Positions 1-10,830 are shown, numbered from the stretch's first letter. The stretch is 64,000 bases of DNA from Mesocentrotus franciscanus (GCA_037976565.1 CP137673.1:6393522-6457521); one strand, 5' to 3'. Notes: a model not told the origin generated them from the sequence alone. Numbers and translations are program-made.

Positions 1-140
1 AATGTGAATTGAAACTTCCAATTGTAATACAATAGCATGATTCAAGTGGGTCTGTAAGTATAGTCTTGTCATACATGTACATGTAGCAGCATGAATTGAA
101 AAACAAAATGTTGTTATTTCTGTGAATTTCTGTCTTCCGA

Positions 141-426
141 CAAAAGTCAATACTGTCAATTGAGCTATGCCTACATGATACAGGGTGATTAAAAAAATAT
201 GATTGATTGCTTGTTAGTTTATTGACTTCATTTATTTGCACTGCTTAAAATGGCATGTACATAACTGCAGCATAACTAGACAAAAAATCAATACTGTCAA
301 TTGGGCTATGCCTACAATGTACGTGGTACAGGGTGATTAAAAAAAAATGACTGATTGCTTCTAAGTTTATTCATTTCATTTATTTGTGTTACTTAAAATG
401 GCAGGTACATAACTGCATGTGCATGT
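141..426. repeat. tandem duplication, two ~143-bp units
   Basis: Two successive copies begin with CAATACTGTCAATTG and CTATGCCTAC, then share CAGGGTGATTAAAAAAA, TTCATTTATTTG and CTTAAAATGGCA. They end in GTACATAACTGCA. The second copy starts near 284. The units differ by a few substitutions and short indels, so the duplication is not brand new. No coding potential is seen. Confidence 0.8.
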
Positions 427-683
427 ACTCAATACTTATCAACAGCTTGTACACAATTCATACTATTCACATGATTGACGAAAATGTTTTATGACACAAT
501 GAGCCATCATAAACCCAATTCAGCATTAACTGATGCCATCTGATATTTATTAAATTACTAGACAAGATAATCTTGTGAGAAGCTCCTACACTACAACAGG
601 TAAATTCAAGCCATGCACACAGGTATATATTTTTGAGGGTTTTAAAAGACGACCCCCCCCCAAAAAAAAAAATAAATAAAAAA

Positions 684-716
<33 letters not shown>

Positions 717-718
717 CA

Positions 719-1092
719 AGCCACATAACAAAAATGAAGTGTTTCTTGTCCCCGCCTGCCTCCTTTTTGGCAGCAGCCTCCTTTTTTTTAATATTTACTA
801 TTCTGAAGAAAAAAAAAATTAAAAAAAATTAAAAAGCCTGTGATATACACTTTGTTTGAATAGCTTCTAAAGTGATAAAAATCATTTGTTTTGTCATACA
901 TGTACATTGCATCAGTATACTCACAAAGCACAATATGGGATCTGTGAATAAATAGGCTTGGCCAGCTATATAATTAGCATGGCAGCCATCTTGGAAAAAA
1001 ATTGCAAAATGGTAACTACTAAATAGTAATGCCCTGCCTCCTCCTTTTTCTTAAAGTCCGGACGAGAAACACGTTATTTTTGTTATTTGGCC
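719..1092. mobile_element. MITE-like element with ~35-bp inverted ends
   Basis: The left end (AGCCACATAACAAAAATGAA, then GTGTTTCTTGTCC) is matched inversely by the right end (GAGAAACACGTTATTTTTGT, then TATTTGGCC). The interior is A/T-rich with CCTCCTTTTT tracts and no reading frame. It sits directly between an (AAT)n run at about 687-716 and a second at about 1096-1112, so it may have landed in a microsatellite. Related ends occur at 56675-56993 and near 63672. Confidence 0.65.
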
Positions 1093-1690
1093 TCGTAATA
1101 ATAATAATAATAAAACAAATAAATAAATAAGAAAAGACTAAATATGACCAACATGAATGCATACTAACTGGTAAAGAAACAATGTCAATTTCTCATTTAT
1201 ATTTGGCATTAATTATGTCAATGACTGTGAGCTCTTACATGTAGGGGAATTTGTAAAGACAAAAGGGAGATCTTCTTGAAGGGGTGACATTTTATTTTCT
1301 TGTTCTTCCTTACCGGTACTCATTTTTAATCAGAACTCTTTTAAACCTTTTCATAGTTTTTGTTTCCCTCTGATAAACCTTTAAGGAAAAAAAAAGACAT
1401 GGCTTTTAACAGAGGTGCTTTAAAACGAGATAGATAGCAACAATTCAGATGTTAGCATCTCTTGAAGTCACACCTCACATCCTCAATTTTGTGGAGACAA
1501 TGAAAACAAGAGGTCTCCAAATGGTAGATTATTTGCACTATGAAAGTAACTTCTCCATGGATTTCCCAGCAAGCAATTCATGCCTAGCTACACTTGCAGG
1601 CACAAGCCCTTGTCAGTCAGAGTGTCTGACCTGTGACCCTATACAGACTGCATGGTCTACTGCACTCCCAAAGCCCATGTTCATGTACTC
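1093..1690. other. no gene recognised
   Basis: This is AT-rich sequence with an (AAT)n run and short A tracts. The open frame that begins at 1449 has no recognisable family. It runs into a mobile element at its 3' end, so I do not call it a gene. Confidence 0.5.
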
Positions 1691-1692
1691 CA

Positions 1693-1841
1693 GGTGGGTG
1701 TTTCACAAAACGTGTCATCAGTGACAAATGACAGTTTTTGTTATAAGCTACTGAAATCCTTGCTTCTGATTGGTTATCGGCAGATTTGTCACTGATTTTT
1801 GTCATTTGTCATTAAAAAAAAGGCTTTGTGAAACACCCCCA
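1693..1841. mobile_element. ~150-bp palindromic MITE (GTGTTTCACAAA ends)
   Basis: The ends GGGTGTTTCACAAA and TTTGTGAAACACCC are inverted. Inside, CATCAGTGACAAATGACA pairs with TGTCACTGATTTTTGTCATT. The interior holds TTATAAGCTACTGAAATCC, which serves as an uninterrupted reference for the related copy at 45381-45720. A more distant family with similar ends lies at 11817-12114. Confidence 0.7.
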
Positions 1842-2106
1842 GGGGGTCAGTTCTAAGAGAATTATCCAAGGTATGAGTGATTTTAGGTTACAGTGCTCAA
1901 AATTGTCAGATTTTAAAAAGATTTTCATCAGATTTCCCTACTGATCTTCTGATCCTATACCGATATCGGGAGCCAAATTGCAGATCATACCTCAAATTTA
2001 CAGCGTTAGTTCACATTAATGTGTGCTATCCCCATTGCCCAATGTTCAGTAGGAAAGAACAGGTGACCAAACATCAGGTAATGATCAGGTAATCCTGGAT
2101 GAATTC

Positions 2107-2893
2107 TTAAAGCCCAAGTCCACTCCAAAAATAACTTACTTTCAATAGAACCAGAAAAATCAGACAAACCAATCAAAAAAAGTTTGAGCAAAATCGGATA
2201 AATAATAAGAAAGTTATGAATATTTAATGACATGAAAAACTTTGAAAATCACTACACAAATTGGCAACTCACTCATGAGTCTGTGACGTACATGTATGGT
2301 CCTCACTATCCACTTATTATTTTCTTTATATTGATAATATAAATTTCCTATTTTCACCCTAAGAATCTTATTTCTTCACACCAGCATCCAAGTTAGATTG
2401 TTAGTAATATGTTTTTGTGTGGATGCACAAATAAAGAGTAATTTTTGTCCAGTTGAATCATGAAAAAAATTGAATTTTGATAAACTATTTATATAAATAT
2501 CAATAATTATGAAATACAATATTAAGAAAATAGTATCAATTCTTGAAAATTCATAAAAGTTTTTGGGAAATGTCATGCATGCAATATGATACAAATCATA
2601 TAACCTGGGCAAAGGCATTGGGAAATCAAGTTTTGGGGGATAAAAATGGAAATTAATAGGATTCAACTATATAAAGCAATTGATAAGTTGTGAGGACATG
2701 AGGTCACAAACTGATAACCATCTTGGCAATTTGTGTCGTGATTCTCATTGTTCCATAGTTTTACATACTTTTTCAAAAATTCATAACTTTCTTATTAGTT
2801 ATCCGATTTTGCTCAAACTTTTTTTGATTGGTTTGTCTGATTTTTCTACTTTTATTGAAAGTAAGTTATTTTTGGAATGGACTTGGGCTTTAA
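2107..2893. mobile_element. TTAA-flanked element A, copy 1 (full length)
   Basis: The element is about 780 bp. It begins after TTAA at 2107-2110 with AGCCCAAGTCCACTCC and continues into CAAAAATAACTTACTTTCAA. It ends with the inverse sequence (GGAATGGACTTGGGCT) before TTAA at 2890-2893. Inverted similarity extends well over 100 bp inward, through the TCCGATTTTGCTCAAAC segment. There is no transposase frame. TTAA target sites are typical of piggyBac-type and Kolobok-type transposons; the superfamily is not decided here. A truncated, oppositely oriented copy is at about 12664-13379. Confidence 0.8.
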
Positions 2894-3246
2894 AACTGAA
2901 TTGCATGTAACTGTACCTATAAAGGTGCATTTGCCATGGACAAAAAAATTATATTTAATGACTTCTATTTTGCGAAATCTTACAACCTACAAGTTATGAT
3001 GCTGACAATTTCAATATTGCACGTACCAGGGGGTGTACATTTGTACATGGATACTCTACATGCTTACCGGTATTTAAAGTATTCCAATACAGTCCTACAT
3101 TTATGATAAAGAGGATTTGTTGAAAGTTGAAGTATTTCACACTCCCCGTTTCCATAGCTTCAAGACAGCCTGTAAGTCTTTAGCATGCCCATTCATCATT
3201 CCAACCTTTGTATGACCCCCTACCTAGAATTAAATCACTTTTATCA
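2894..3246. other. no feature seen
   Basis: Unique-looking AT-rich sequence without a convincing reading frame, repeat or RNA signature. Confidence 0.4.
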
Positions 3247-4536
3247 TTAGGTGGTCTGTCGGTATCGACAGATCACCTATTGTTTTGTCAGAATTTTCTT
3301 TCTTTATTTATTTATTATTATTATTATTTATTTTTATTTATTTCTCCCCCCTTTTTTGTTCAGAGGATAACTCAAGATCAGTTCAGTCAATTTCTTTCAA
3401 TTTTGGCACAGTCATAGGTCATTGTCATGAGACGTGACAGGAACATTTTCAAGGCCATCAAGTCTTCATGACGTCATCCAGGCGCCATTTTGTGTTTTTT
3501 TTTGTACTTTCAACTCATGATCATATCTTCATAACGGAAAATCATTTTTCATTCATATTTATCATGATCAAGGTCAATATCCGTCCGGTCAATTTCAGGT
3601 CAAAAAACCCGCGCGCATGCGTACGCCCGCGCATCAGCGCGTGCGCAAAATTTCAAAATGCTCAAAATCACTTTTTATTCAAATTAGAGTACGTTTTAGG
3701 CCAATTTAAGCATTTCGGAAAATATGCGCACATGCGCATGCGCGCGTTTTCCCGCGTACTGGCATTTTGCAATGTAGAAACGCCGAATTTTCTCTGTCAT
3801 CATATTTGGCACATTTTTCCAAGCATTTTGATATCTTATTCACCTTTTTCTGACCAGTAATAACGCAATGAGCGTCCGTCAAAGTTGACAGCACGCGCGG
3901 ACCTTTGCTATCTTTATCCACAATACATGGCCAAAAACATGCCTATACAAAATTCATTGTAACTCTTCAGAATGGATGAGAACTCCCAAATTTTTTTCAT
4001 ATTTGGATAGATTATGAGTTGGAGATATGATTTTTTATCTCATTTGACCCTCAATTAACTCATGACGTCATAATGGCCTCCGAACTCAAAATTTCAATTT
4101 GCATATTATGACGTTAGCATATTTTTGGAAAATTGATTGTATCTCTGTAAATATTGATCAATTTTCTTCCAAATTTTGATATGTTCTAGCTGAGACAATT
4201 CTCTACAAATGCAGTTACACGATTTTCATTTTGACAAAGGCATCATGGCGTATTTTTGCGATTAAAGGAGGCATGTCAATTTTTCACATTTTGCGTGTAT
4301 TCTCTATGGGACATGACTTTTCTCAAAACTGGATTCTACATTACCGTCTTTCGCGAGCAATATCTCCGTCGTTTTAGTTTTGTTTTCGCTGAGCTTTGAG
4401 TATGTTGTAGCTGAGACAATAAGCTATCACAAGTGTGCCCTTTATTTTTCGATCAGATGCCGGGATCATGCTCATATTTCACTTGCAAAGTGGGATTTGA
4501 GAATTCCATTTTCCGTTCACGTGTAATGTCTATGTG

Positions 4537-4608
4537 GATTATTTTGGTATAGTGGTCATAGCACTTGCCTCCCATTCCGGCGACCCAAGTTCGATTCCTG
4601 GTGGGTCA
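4537..4608 (+). pseudogene. tRNA-Gly(CCC)-like pseudogene or SINE head
   Basis: The stretch contains a box-A-like segment (TTGGTATAGTGGTCATAGCA), a CCTCCCATTCC anticodon-loop-like segment with CCC, and CGACCCAAGTTCGATTCCTG resembling the T arm with box B. A run of ten T follows at once, which could end Pol III transcription. The acceptor and anticodon stems pair poorly, so a working tRNA is unlikely. It lies inside the 3247-5465 element. Confidence 0.55.
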
Positions 4609-4924
4609 TTTTTTTTTTTGCCGTCGTTTTAAATTTGATTTTATGATCTTCTTCGACTATTATAACATATGATCATATACAATCACAAAGAATGAATTAA
4701 AATGCCTAATTTTGCCTAATGGGAGAGGATCGATGTCAATCGTTTGAGTACAACCCTATGGGAAATCTGGTTCCTTGTCGTGTATTAAACCTTATATAGG
4801 GTTTATCTCCCAACTCTGCTACAATATCAAATCACCTTGCTAGTCTCCTTCCCAGACGTTTTTACTTTTTCAGTTATTCAGCCCAGGTATATGCATGTTT
4901 ACGTCTCTCTCGTGGACATAGAAT

Positions 4925-5262
4925 TGTTTACTTGTCTGTACTTCTCTCTTTCTCTATATTAAATCAATGCATCGTTCTCCATTGCATCTCTCTCTTTCTC
5001 CTCTCTCTTGCTCTGTTTCCCTTCTCCTCTCTTATTTTGCCCCTCTCCTTCTCTTGCTCTGTCTCTGCATATATATATCTCTCTACTCTTTTACCTCTCT
5101 CCTCTCTCTCTCTCTCCTCCCTCTACCTCGACCTCTTGCCTTGCCTCCCTCTTATTCTCTTGCTCTGTCTCCCTCTGCCTCTGCCCTTCTCTTTTTCTTC
5201 TCTCTCACCCTCTACCTCTCCCGCCTCTGGTTCTCGTTCTCCTTCTATTATGTCTTGTAATG
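4925..5262. repeat. CT-rich low-complexity tract
   Basis: The tract is made of irregular CTCTCT/CCTCTC runs on the plus strand. All three forward frames are open here because of the composition alone. The predicted Ser/Leu/Pro-rich peptides are artefacts. Confidence 0.85.
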
Positions 5263-5725
5263 TTCCTTAATTTTCTATAGCTCTGCCCTTTGCCCTTTGG
5301 CCTTGGAACTCAAAATACGAATTTGCATATTATGACGTCAGCATATTTATGGAAAATTGATTGAATCTGTAAATATGGATCGATTTTCTTCCAAATTTTG
5401 ATATGTTGTAGCTAAGACAATTTTCTACAAGATCAGTTATTCAGATTACATAACAGACCACCTAATTCGTCCTCATGACGAATTACATTTCTAGTTGTTT
5501 TTTGTGTTTGATAATGATTCTTGCTTAATAATCTAACCACGTTAAGGGTTTTCGTTGTTTAAAATATTTTTTTTAAAGCATTTCCCAAGATTTCCTGTTT
5601 TTTTCAAATTTTGCTCGGCGATATTTACCAGTAAATACCGGTATTTCCTGCACGGTATCCGCCCTGAAATGCAGGGAGGATATTAACATAGGCCAAAAAA
5701 TAGACATCACTGGCATGGTGGGGGT

Positions 5726-6290
5726 TCAGCTCCTGAGTGGATGCTTGACAGGGATGTATTCAACAACATAGTCAGGAAATATGGTCTCCACAAAATTGAC
5801 CTATTTGCATCACGACTGGATGCACAACTTCCTATCTATGTCTCATGGATGCCTGATCCTAATGCTTGGGCAGTAGATGCGTTCACACTTGATTGGGGCT
5901 GCATGAATTTCAATGCATTCCCACCGTTCAGCCTTGTTCCCAGATGCCTACAGAAAATAAGGCAAGATAGGGCACAAGGGTTGTTAATAGTACCAAATTG
6001 GCCAACTCAAGCTTGGTTCCAGATTTTGAACGGCATGTTGCTTGAGAGACCGTTGCACCTCCCACGGTCGAAAACATTACTCATCCAACCAGTATCTGGT
6101 ATGCCACATCCATTAACCAATATATCTCTCTTGTGTTGCAGGTTTGGAACAGACACTTCGCTTCACAAGGACTAAACATGGAGTCAGCAAAAATGTTGGG
6201 AGCTTCTTGGAGGGACTCCACAAAGAAACAGTACAACACTTACATGTATATAATGAAATGGAAAAAGTTTTGTCAATCTCAAACAAGTGA
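5726..6290 (+). pseudogene. DIRS/Ngaro-like retrotransposon: RNase H end and start of tyrosine recombinase
   Basis: The frame at 5726-6120 encodes APEWMLDRDVF, DLFASRLDAQLPIYVSW, DPNAWAVDAF and NAFPPFSLVPRCLQKIR, then a VPNWPTQAWF segment. This is the signature of the RNase H region that follows the reverse transcriptase in tyrosine-recombinase retrotransposons. A frameshift near 6120-6140 passes into a second frame (QVWNRHFASQGL, SWRDSTKKQYN, KWKKFC), the N-terminal SAM-like domain of the recombinase. That domain is cut at about 6290 by the insertion at 6290-7676 and resumes at 7675. The upstream reverse transcriptase is missing. The copy is 5'-truncated, frameshifted and dead. Confidence 0.8.
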
Positions 6291-7583
6291 AACGCTCTCG
6301 GCGGTCTCGCCTGCATTACGCAATTCGGCATTACGCAATTCGATATGATGAAAAATTGAGGTTGGGACATTATTTTTATAGGCAGGGTGGCCATTTGCAG
6401 ACCCCCGAAAATTAAATCCTCTGAATATAATAAGCATTTTGAAGTGAATATTGATATAATGATATATTGATACAATATAATGAGATTTAGTGTATGGGTA
6501 AGAATATAAATGTTTCAATGCTTGTCAGTAATTTACAAATAAAGTTATATCTAATAAACTTTTTAAGAAAAGAGGATTTTTCAGCATTTTGTGTAAAAAC
6601 AATTGGAAGGTAGAGCCCATCTACATCACATCACGTCTCATTAGCATAATGAGAACATTATTATGAGAAATACTCTAATATATATTATCGAAACATCAAT
6701 ATTGTCACCTAGCTGTAACTGATCATGTACATACTAGGCCTGGGATCGAATACTAAAATTACTATTAGAATATTCATGGGAAAGTACTTGAATGATTTGA
6801 ATATTTACTTTCATGAAATATGAACAAATAACAATTTATTTATTAATTCTCATATTAAATTTTGAGAACATAATCCAAGTCTACTGACCTAAAATGACCT
6901 TTGACCTTGACTTTGTGACCTGGAATTTGTGTCACATGATTTGTGATACTTGATAGCCCTTGGGTACAAGTTTCATGGAATTTGAACAAACACTTTTGAA
7001 ATTATGCTAAAATTTCAAAATCTTGATGTTGATGCCACAACAAAGTCTAAGTTTCCAGACCTGAAATGACATTTGACCTTTACTTTGTCACCTAAAGACT
7101 AATAACATGATTGGTGATACTTGATAACCCTTATGTTCAAGTTTCATGGAATAGGAATGTATACTTTCAAAATTATGATAACAATTAAAAATCTTAGCCT
7201 GATGCCACAACATAGTTAAGTTTGTTGACCTGAAATGACCTTTGACCTTGACCTAGTGGGCTGAAATTCTACTCACATGATTGGGGATACTTGATAACCC
7301 TTTAGTCTAAGTTTCATTGAATAAGAACTTATACTTTCAAAATTATATTACAAATTCAAAAACTTAACCTCAGGTTAAGTTTTTGATGATGATGCCACAA
7401 CATAGTCTAAGTTTGTTGACCTGAAATGACCTTTGACCTTGACTTTGTGACCTGAAATTTTCCTCACATGATTGGGGATACTTAATAACCCTTTAGTCCA
7501 AGTTTCATTTAATAGGACCTTATACTTTCAAAATTATATTAACAATTCAAAAACTTAACCTCAGGTTAAGTTTTTGATGTTGA

Positions 7584-7618
<35 letters not shown>

Positions 7619-7676
7619 CCGTCACCGGAAAAGCGGCGCCTATGTCTCGCTTTTTGCTACGCAGGCGAGACAAAAA
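6290..7676. mobile_element. non-autonomous insertion with GTCTCGCCTGC ends, inside the DIRS-like copy
   Basis: The left part carries GGTCTCGCCTGC at about 6303. The right part ends with GCAGGCGAGACAAAA at 7661-7675, the inverse. Near the right end is a (GCCGTC)n tract. The flanking coding pieces (KKFCQSQTSE and MPWTHTKVERLLEFF) belong to one recombinase domain, so this block interrupts it. There are no open frames of note. The exact ends and target duplication were not resolved. A fragment of the same family lies at 38145-38400 in the opposite orientation. Confidence 0.65.
6860..7575. repeat. four degenerate ~180-bp tandem units
   Basis: Each unit contains GATGCCACAACA, CTAAGTTT, TGACCTGAAATGACCTTTGA, a GTGACCTGAAA-like segment, GATACTTGATAACCCTT, AAGTTTCATGGAATA and TACTTTCAAAATTAT. 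Unit starts are near 6860, 7030, 7200 and 7385. The last two end in the palindrome-like TTAACCTCAGGTTAA. The array forms the body of the inserted element. Confidence 0.75.
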
Positions 7677-7950
7677 TGCCATGGACCCACACAAAGGTGG
7701 AAAGATTGCTGGAATTTTTCAATCATATGTACTTCAGAGAAAATGCGTGCTACAGTGCCATCAACACTGCAAGAAGTGCCATTGCATCGTTTACTTTATG
7801 GATGATTGCAGCTATACAGTGGGAACGCATCCTTTGATTTGCAGATACTTGAAAGGAGTGTTCCAATTGAGGACACCCATCTTACTGTAGATTATCTACG
7901 CCGATTGACACTGGCTCATAAGTTGCCTTTACGTGAATTAACACTTAACA
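7675..7950 (+). pseudogene. DIRS-like tyrosine recombinase, continuation of SAM-like domain
   Basis: The fragment encodes MPWTHTKVERLLEFF and ACYSAINTARSAIASF. A frameshift leads to HPLICRYLKGVFQLR and, after another, VDYLRRLTLAHKLPLREL. The order and wording match the recombinase N-terminal half of DIRS/Ngaro elements. It continues the protein interrupted at 6290. At least two frameshifts make it non-functional. The expected catalytic half does not follow on this strand. Confidence 0.75.
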
Positions 7951-8039
7951 CTTAACTTAATTATTACTTGAATATTGACAATGCTGTTACTAACAGTGTG
8001 CAGCAATAAAAAGTCGTTACTGACCTGTGGGCACCATAA

Positions 8040-8250
8040 CAATGATGTTTAATTAGGCAAAGTACCTGCTTTTAGTGATACATCAGTCTTAGCAAAAGAA
8101 GCTGTAGATTCAACAGGCTTGTTGTAAAATTTGTCAAATGTCTTTTCATTTGCCCACCCGGCTTGTTTAAGGATGTCCGATATCGGCACATGTTGTCTAT
8201 CAGCCAAAGATGTGGATTCACGTGCGTGCAACATACGTGAAACCGAAGCG
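8040..8250 (-). pseudogene. C-terminal tyrosine recombinase fragment, opposite strand
   Basis: Read on the minus strand, 8240 to 8052 encodes HARESTSLADRQHVPISDIL, then KQAGWANEKTFDKFYNKPVE. The last part matches the C-terminal helix of DIRS-type recombinases (a KAGWSN..TF..FYNKP-like consensus). The usual HSTR motif appears altered to HARE. It lies tail to tail with the 7675-7950 fragment. It is therefore either a second element or an inverted part of the same one. Confidence 0.7.
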
Positions 8251-9575
8251 TGAGGAGAACTTCAGTCTGTTTCGTGAACGCTAGCGCACTGACCATGTAG
8301 AGATCAAGTCGCTGACTACCGTTAATCAAGTCCATTCGTTTACGTGCAGTTGTCCAAAAGAAGACGTAGATGCCTTGATGGCGTTAACCAGTATTTGCCA
8401 TGCTACACTCCCTTTAAGTAGTGCACAACACAAACGTATTTGTCTTGCGAATATGCATTCAAAAAAATGATCTGCGCATTCGTGGGCAGGTTCTCATATA
8501 TACTCTTCCTTCTAATTATTCATAAAATAACAATCAAACTTCGAACATAAGTTCTCGTTTAATCTTTCTATTATTCTGTGTCTGATTTGCTCACAAACAA
8601 TCCATGTGATAATCGTTGAGTACCAGAAAACTTGAACAACGTGTTGTTGCGATCGCATCGACTGTTAAAGTTATGCCACGGTCCATTACCAGGCAATACA
8701 TTATGAATATCCTTCACCAACAATGGCATGATTGCCCTAAAATTTGCCTTCTAAAGACCACTTTTCTACACCAAAAAAGGAACTTGAAAACTAAATCCAA
8801 TAAATTTTGTTGTAAATTCTCACACAATCCACTTATTCACGTATCCACATAATAATCACAGAGTGACTGCATGCAACCAATACTCGCTCCAAGTGCAATC
8901 ACAAACACATATAGTTTTTTTAGTTATCAAAAGGATCGGACTGAGACATATCGGCCCAATATAATCCAGCTTATATAATCCAGTATAAGGGCAGTGTTAA
9001 TAAACATAACAAACATTCGGGTCTATGGCACACACGTATCATAGCTACACTTGTCTATGGCACACACGTATCATTGCTACACTTGTCTATGACACAGTGA
9101 GTGGTAACGTCGTACTGAATGTTGTTTCAGCACGCACAGCAGAGGTAGAATTTTAACATACTGTATCAGCCCAAAATAACTCAACGCATTCAGCATCCCA
9201 ATAAATGCTGTGTTTGCGTATGAAATTACAATTGGACAAAAAATGATTGGACAAATCAATTTATCAATACCAAAAATCAGACTTCTGATTTGAATCGGGA
9301 GAATATCCTGCCTACAAATGAGGGGTACATGTAAATAATAACTCACATTCTGGCCTCCCGAACTGACAAATCCTGTTTGGGTTTTCTACAAAGCTCTCTT
9401 GATATAGCATTTAGCTGCCTATTGTTTAATCATTTAATTAGTCCTAACTGCTAAATCAATGCATCCTTCTAAATTCCTCATATCAATAACAAAGTTAGGA
9501 TTACCTTTTTCATATTACAGCACAAGGTCTAGATAGAAGACTAATTAAAAGTTATAAGTATGATTGACAACTTAC
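8251..9575. other. intron or intergenic DNA, no gene recognised
   Basis: This is AT-rich sequence downstream of the last visible minus-strand exon and is probably its intron. It includes two copies of a 32-bp unit at about 9023-9087 (CTATGGCACACACGTATCAT). I looked for a further exon on the minus strand and could not support one. Confidence 0.4.
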
Positions 9576-9757
9576 GCAGCACTGGGTTTCTTGGGCTGTT
9601 GACCACCGGTATTGTCCTGCTTTCCTGCTTTCTTCTTGTTATTGTTGAACTGGTTGTTCTGCTGCCCCTGCCCCCGACCCGCTGGGCTATCGACCATCGG
9701 GGGTGCCGGAGCGCTTGTTGGGAAGACTGAAGCGTATGCCCTGGGTGTCTGATGGTT
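9576..9757 (-). CDS. internal exon, Gln/Asn/Lys-rich segment of LENG8-like protein
   Basis: On the minus strand a CAG acceptor at 9760-9758 opens a 182-bp exon ending at a GTAAG donor (9575-9571). The preferred frame reads NHQTPRAYASVFPTSAPAPP, then RGQGQQNNQFNNNKKK and GGQQPKKPSA. The sequence is low in complexity and basic, like the exons upstream. A problem remains: the preceding exon (10470-10830) ends in phase 1, while this frame needs phase 0. Either a small exon lies between them, another junction is used, or the assembly has an indel. A second frame is also open but has a less natural composition. The QQPKKP stretch recalls the Lys-rich segment before the conserved core of LENG8, which should lie further to the left outside this window. 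Confidence 0.55.
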
Positions 9758-10469
9758 CTGTCATAAATGGTGAAATTGAAAGTTGGTTTCAATGGAGCAT
9801 TAAGAAGGCAAGTAGACACCAGCTCCAGCTACAATTGCTCCTTGGTTAATTTTCTACATTCCAATTGCTAACGTCAATCCTAGATCCGACATCAATAACT
9901 AACCCTAACCTATGCCTAAATTCCAATTGAAAACCTACCCCTAACCCTGTATCTTTGACCAAATAAAGCCCTGGGCAAATCTCAATTCACCCGTAGATGA
10001 TTACAGGTCAAAGGAACATTCATTGACAAGTAAAGGTGATGGAGGATATTATACCCTACCCAAGGGCCCAAGCTCACCAACTTTATCTCTATAGGGTCAG
10101 CTGCTGTCCCAGACTACTGCTCTATCCACTGAAGCATAGAGCTTCCTAAGCAAACTGGGCTTCCAAATGCATAATTGTCTGTGGTTTTATGCAATGTGCA
10201 GACACTTGCCAGTACCCAGAGCATTTGACTTTTAACCTAGTGGGGAAGCATGCTTCATGTATTAAGCCAACAAGTTCACCCTGGATTCATCTGGCACAAC
10301 AACAACTAATGTATGAATCCTCCACTCTGACTTGCAAAATGCAAAGGAAGTAATATGAATCCTACATGGATCCTTTGAATTCTTGGGATGTCTCACAACT
10401 CCAATTACTTGTAAGAGTGATTGCTATTTTACTCAAATCTAATGAAAGCAAGAATCATTTGGTACTCAC
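9758..10469 (-). other. intron of the LENG8-like gene
   Basis: No repeat of note is present. A short stretch near 9895-9950 has CCCTAACC-like words. A small exon may be hidden here, because the phases of the flanking exons do not match. Confidence 0.5.
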
Positions 10470-10830
10470 GGTGGTAGTTTTTGTTCCATTGTGAGCCCGT
10501 GTGCAGCTGCTGCGATTCCTGCCTAAACTTTGTGGCCTCGGAGAAGCCGCGCCCATCTCCCCCTCTTCCTCCCCCTCCTCCGCCTCCGTCACTCTCCCCA
10601 CTTACCTGTGCCTGGGATTGGTGTGGCGGGTTGGCGGAGGAGGTCTTGGACGAGGGGGACGGCAGTGGGGGCGGGGGTGAAGGAGTGGGTTTGCCCAGTA
10701 GTGAAAGGGGAGGGGCGGGAGGAGGTGGTGGGGGGCCTTGGGCCATGGGTCCTCTGGGACGTTGCGGGGGGAAGCCTGGTCCTCTATGGTCGCCGAAAGG
10801 CGGTTGGGGCCCATATGTTGGATACATACC
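10470..10830 (-). CDS. internal exon, proline/glycine-rich segment of LENG8-like protein
   Basis: A pyrimidine-preceded CAG acceptor (10833-10831) and a GTGAGT donor (10469-10464) bound a 361-bp exon that starts in phase 0. It reads GMYPTYGPQPPFGDHRG, then GPPPPPPAPPLSLLGKP, a Ser/Pro-rich stretch, GGGGGGRGGDGRGF and GSQWNKNYH. It repeats the MYPTYG motif of the previous exon (MYPTYPGYGPSYG). Such Pro/Gly/Tyr tracts are typical of intrinsically disordered regions in RNA-binding or nuclear proteins. The opposite strand is also open because of GC-rich low complexity, but it lacks matching splice signals. The exon is well supported by its junctions; the family name is an inference. Confidence 0.7.

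Larger units (their letters stand above)
3247..5465. mobile_element. 2.2-kb element with perfect 13-bp inverted ends
   Basis: TTAGGTGGTCTGT at 3247-3259 is matched exactly, inverted, at 5453-5465. The interior is non-coding. It has alternating CGCGCATGCG stretches near 3610-3760, an internal direct repeat of about 110 bp (about 4108-4215 and 5330-5440, sharing GGAAAATTGATTG and CTTCCAAATTTTGATATGTT), a degenerate tRNA-like stretch and a CT-rich tract. I see no transposase, so it would be non-autonomous. A clear target duplication was not found. Confidence 0.6.

Noticed and set aside
1449..1724. 91-codon open frame as a small gene
   Set aside because: No family resemblance, and its 3' end runs into a MITE terminal repeat.
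9893..9955. CCCTAACC words as an interstitial telomere repeat
   Set aside because: Only isolated, irregular words; no run of TTAGGG units.
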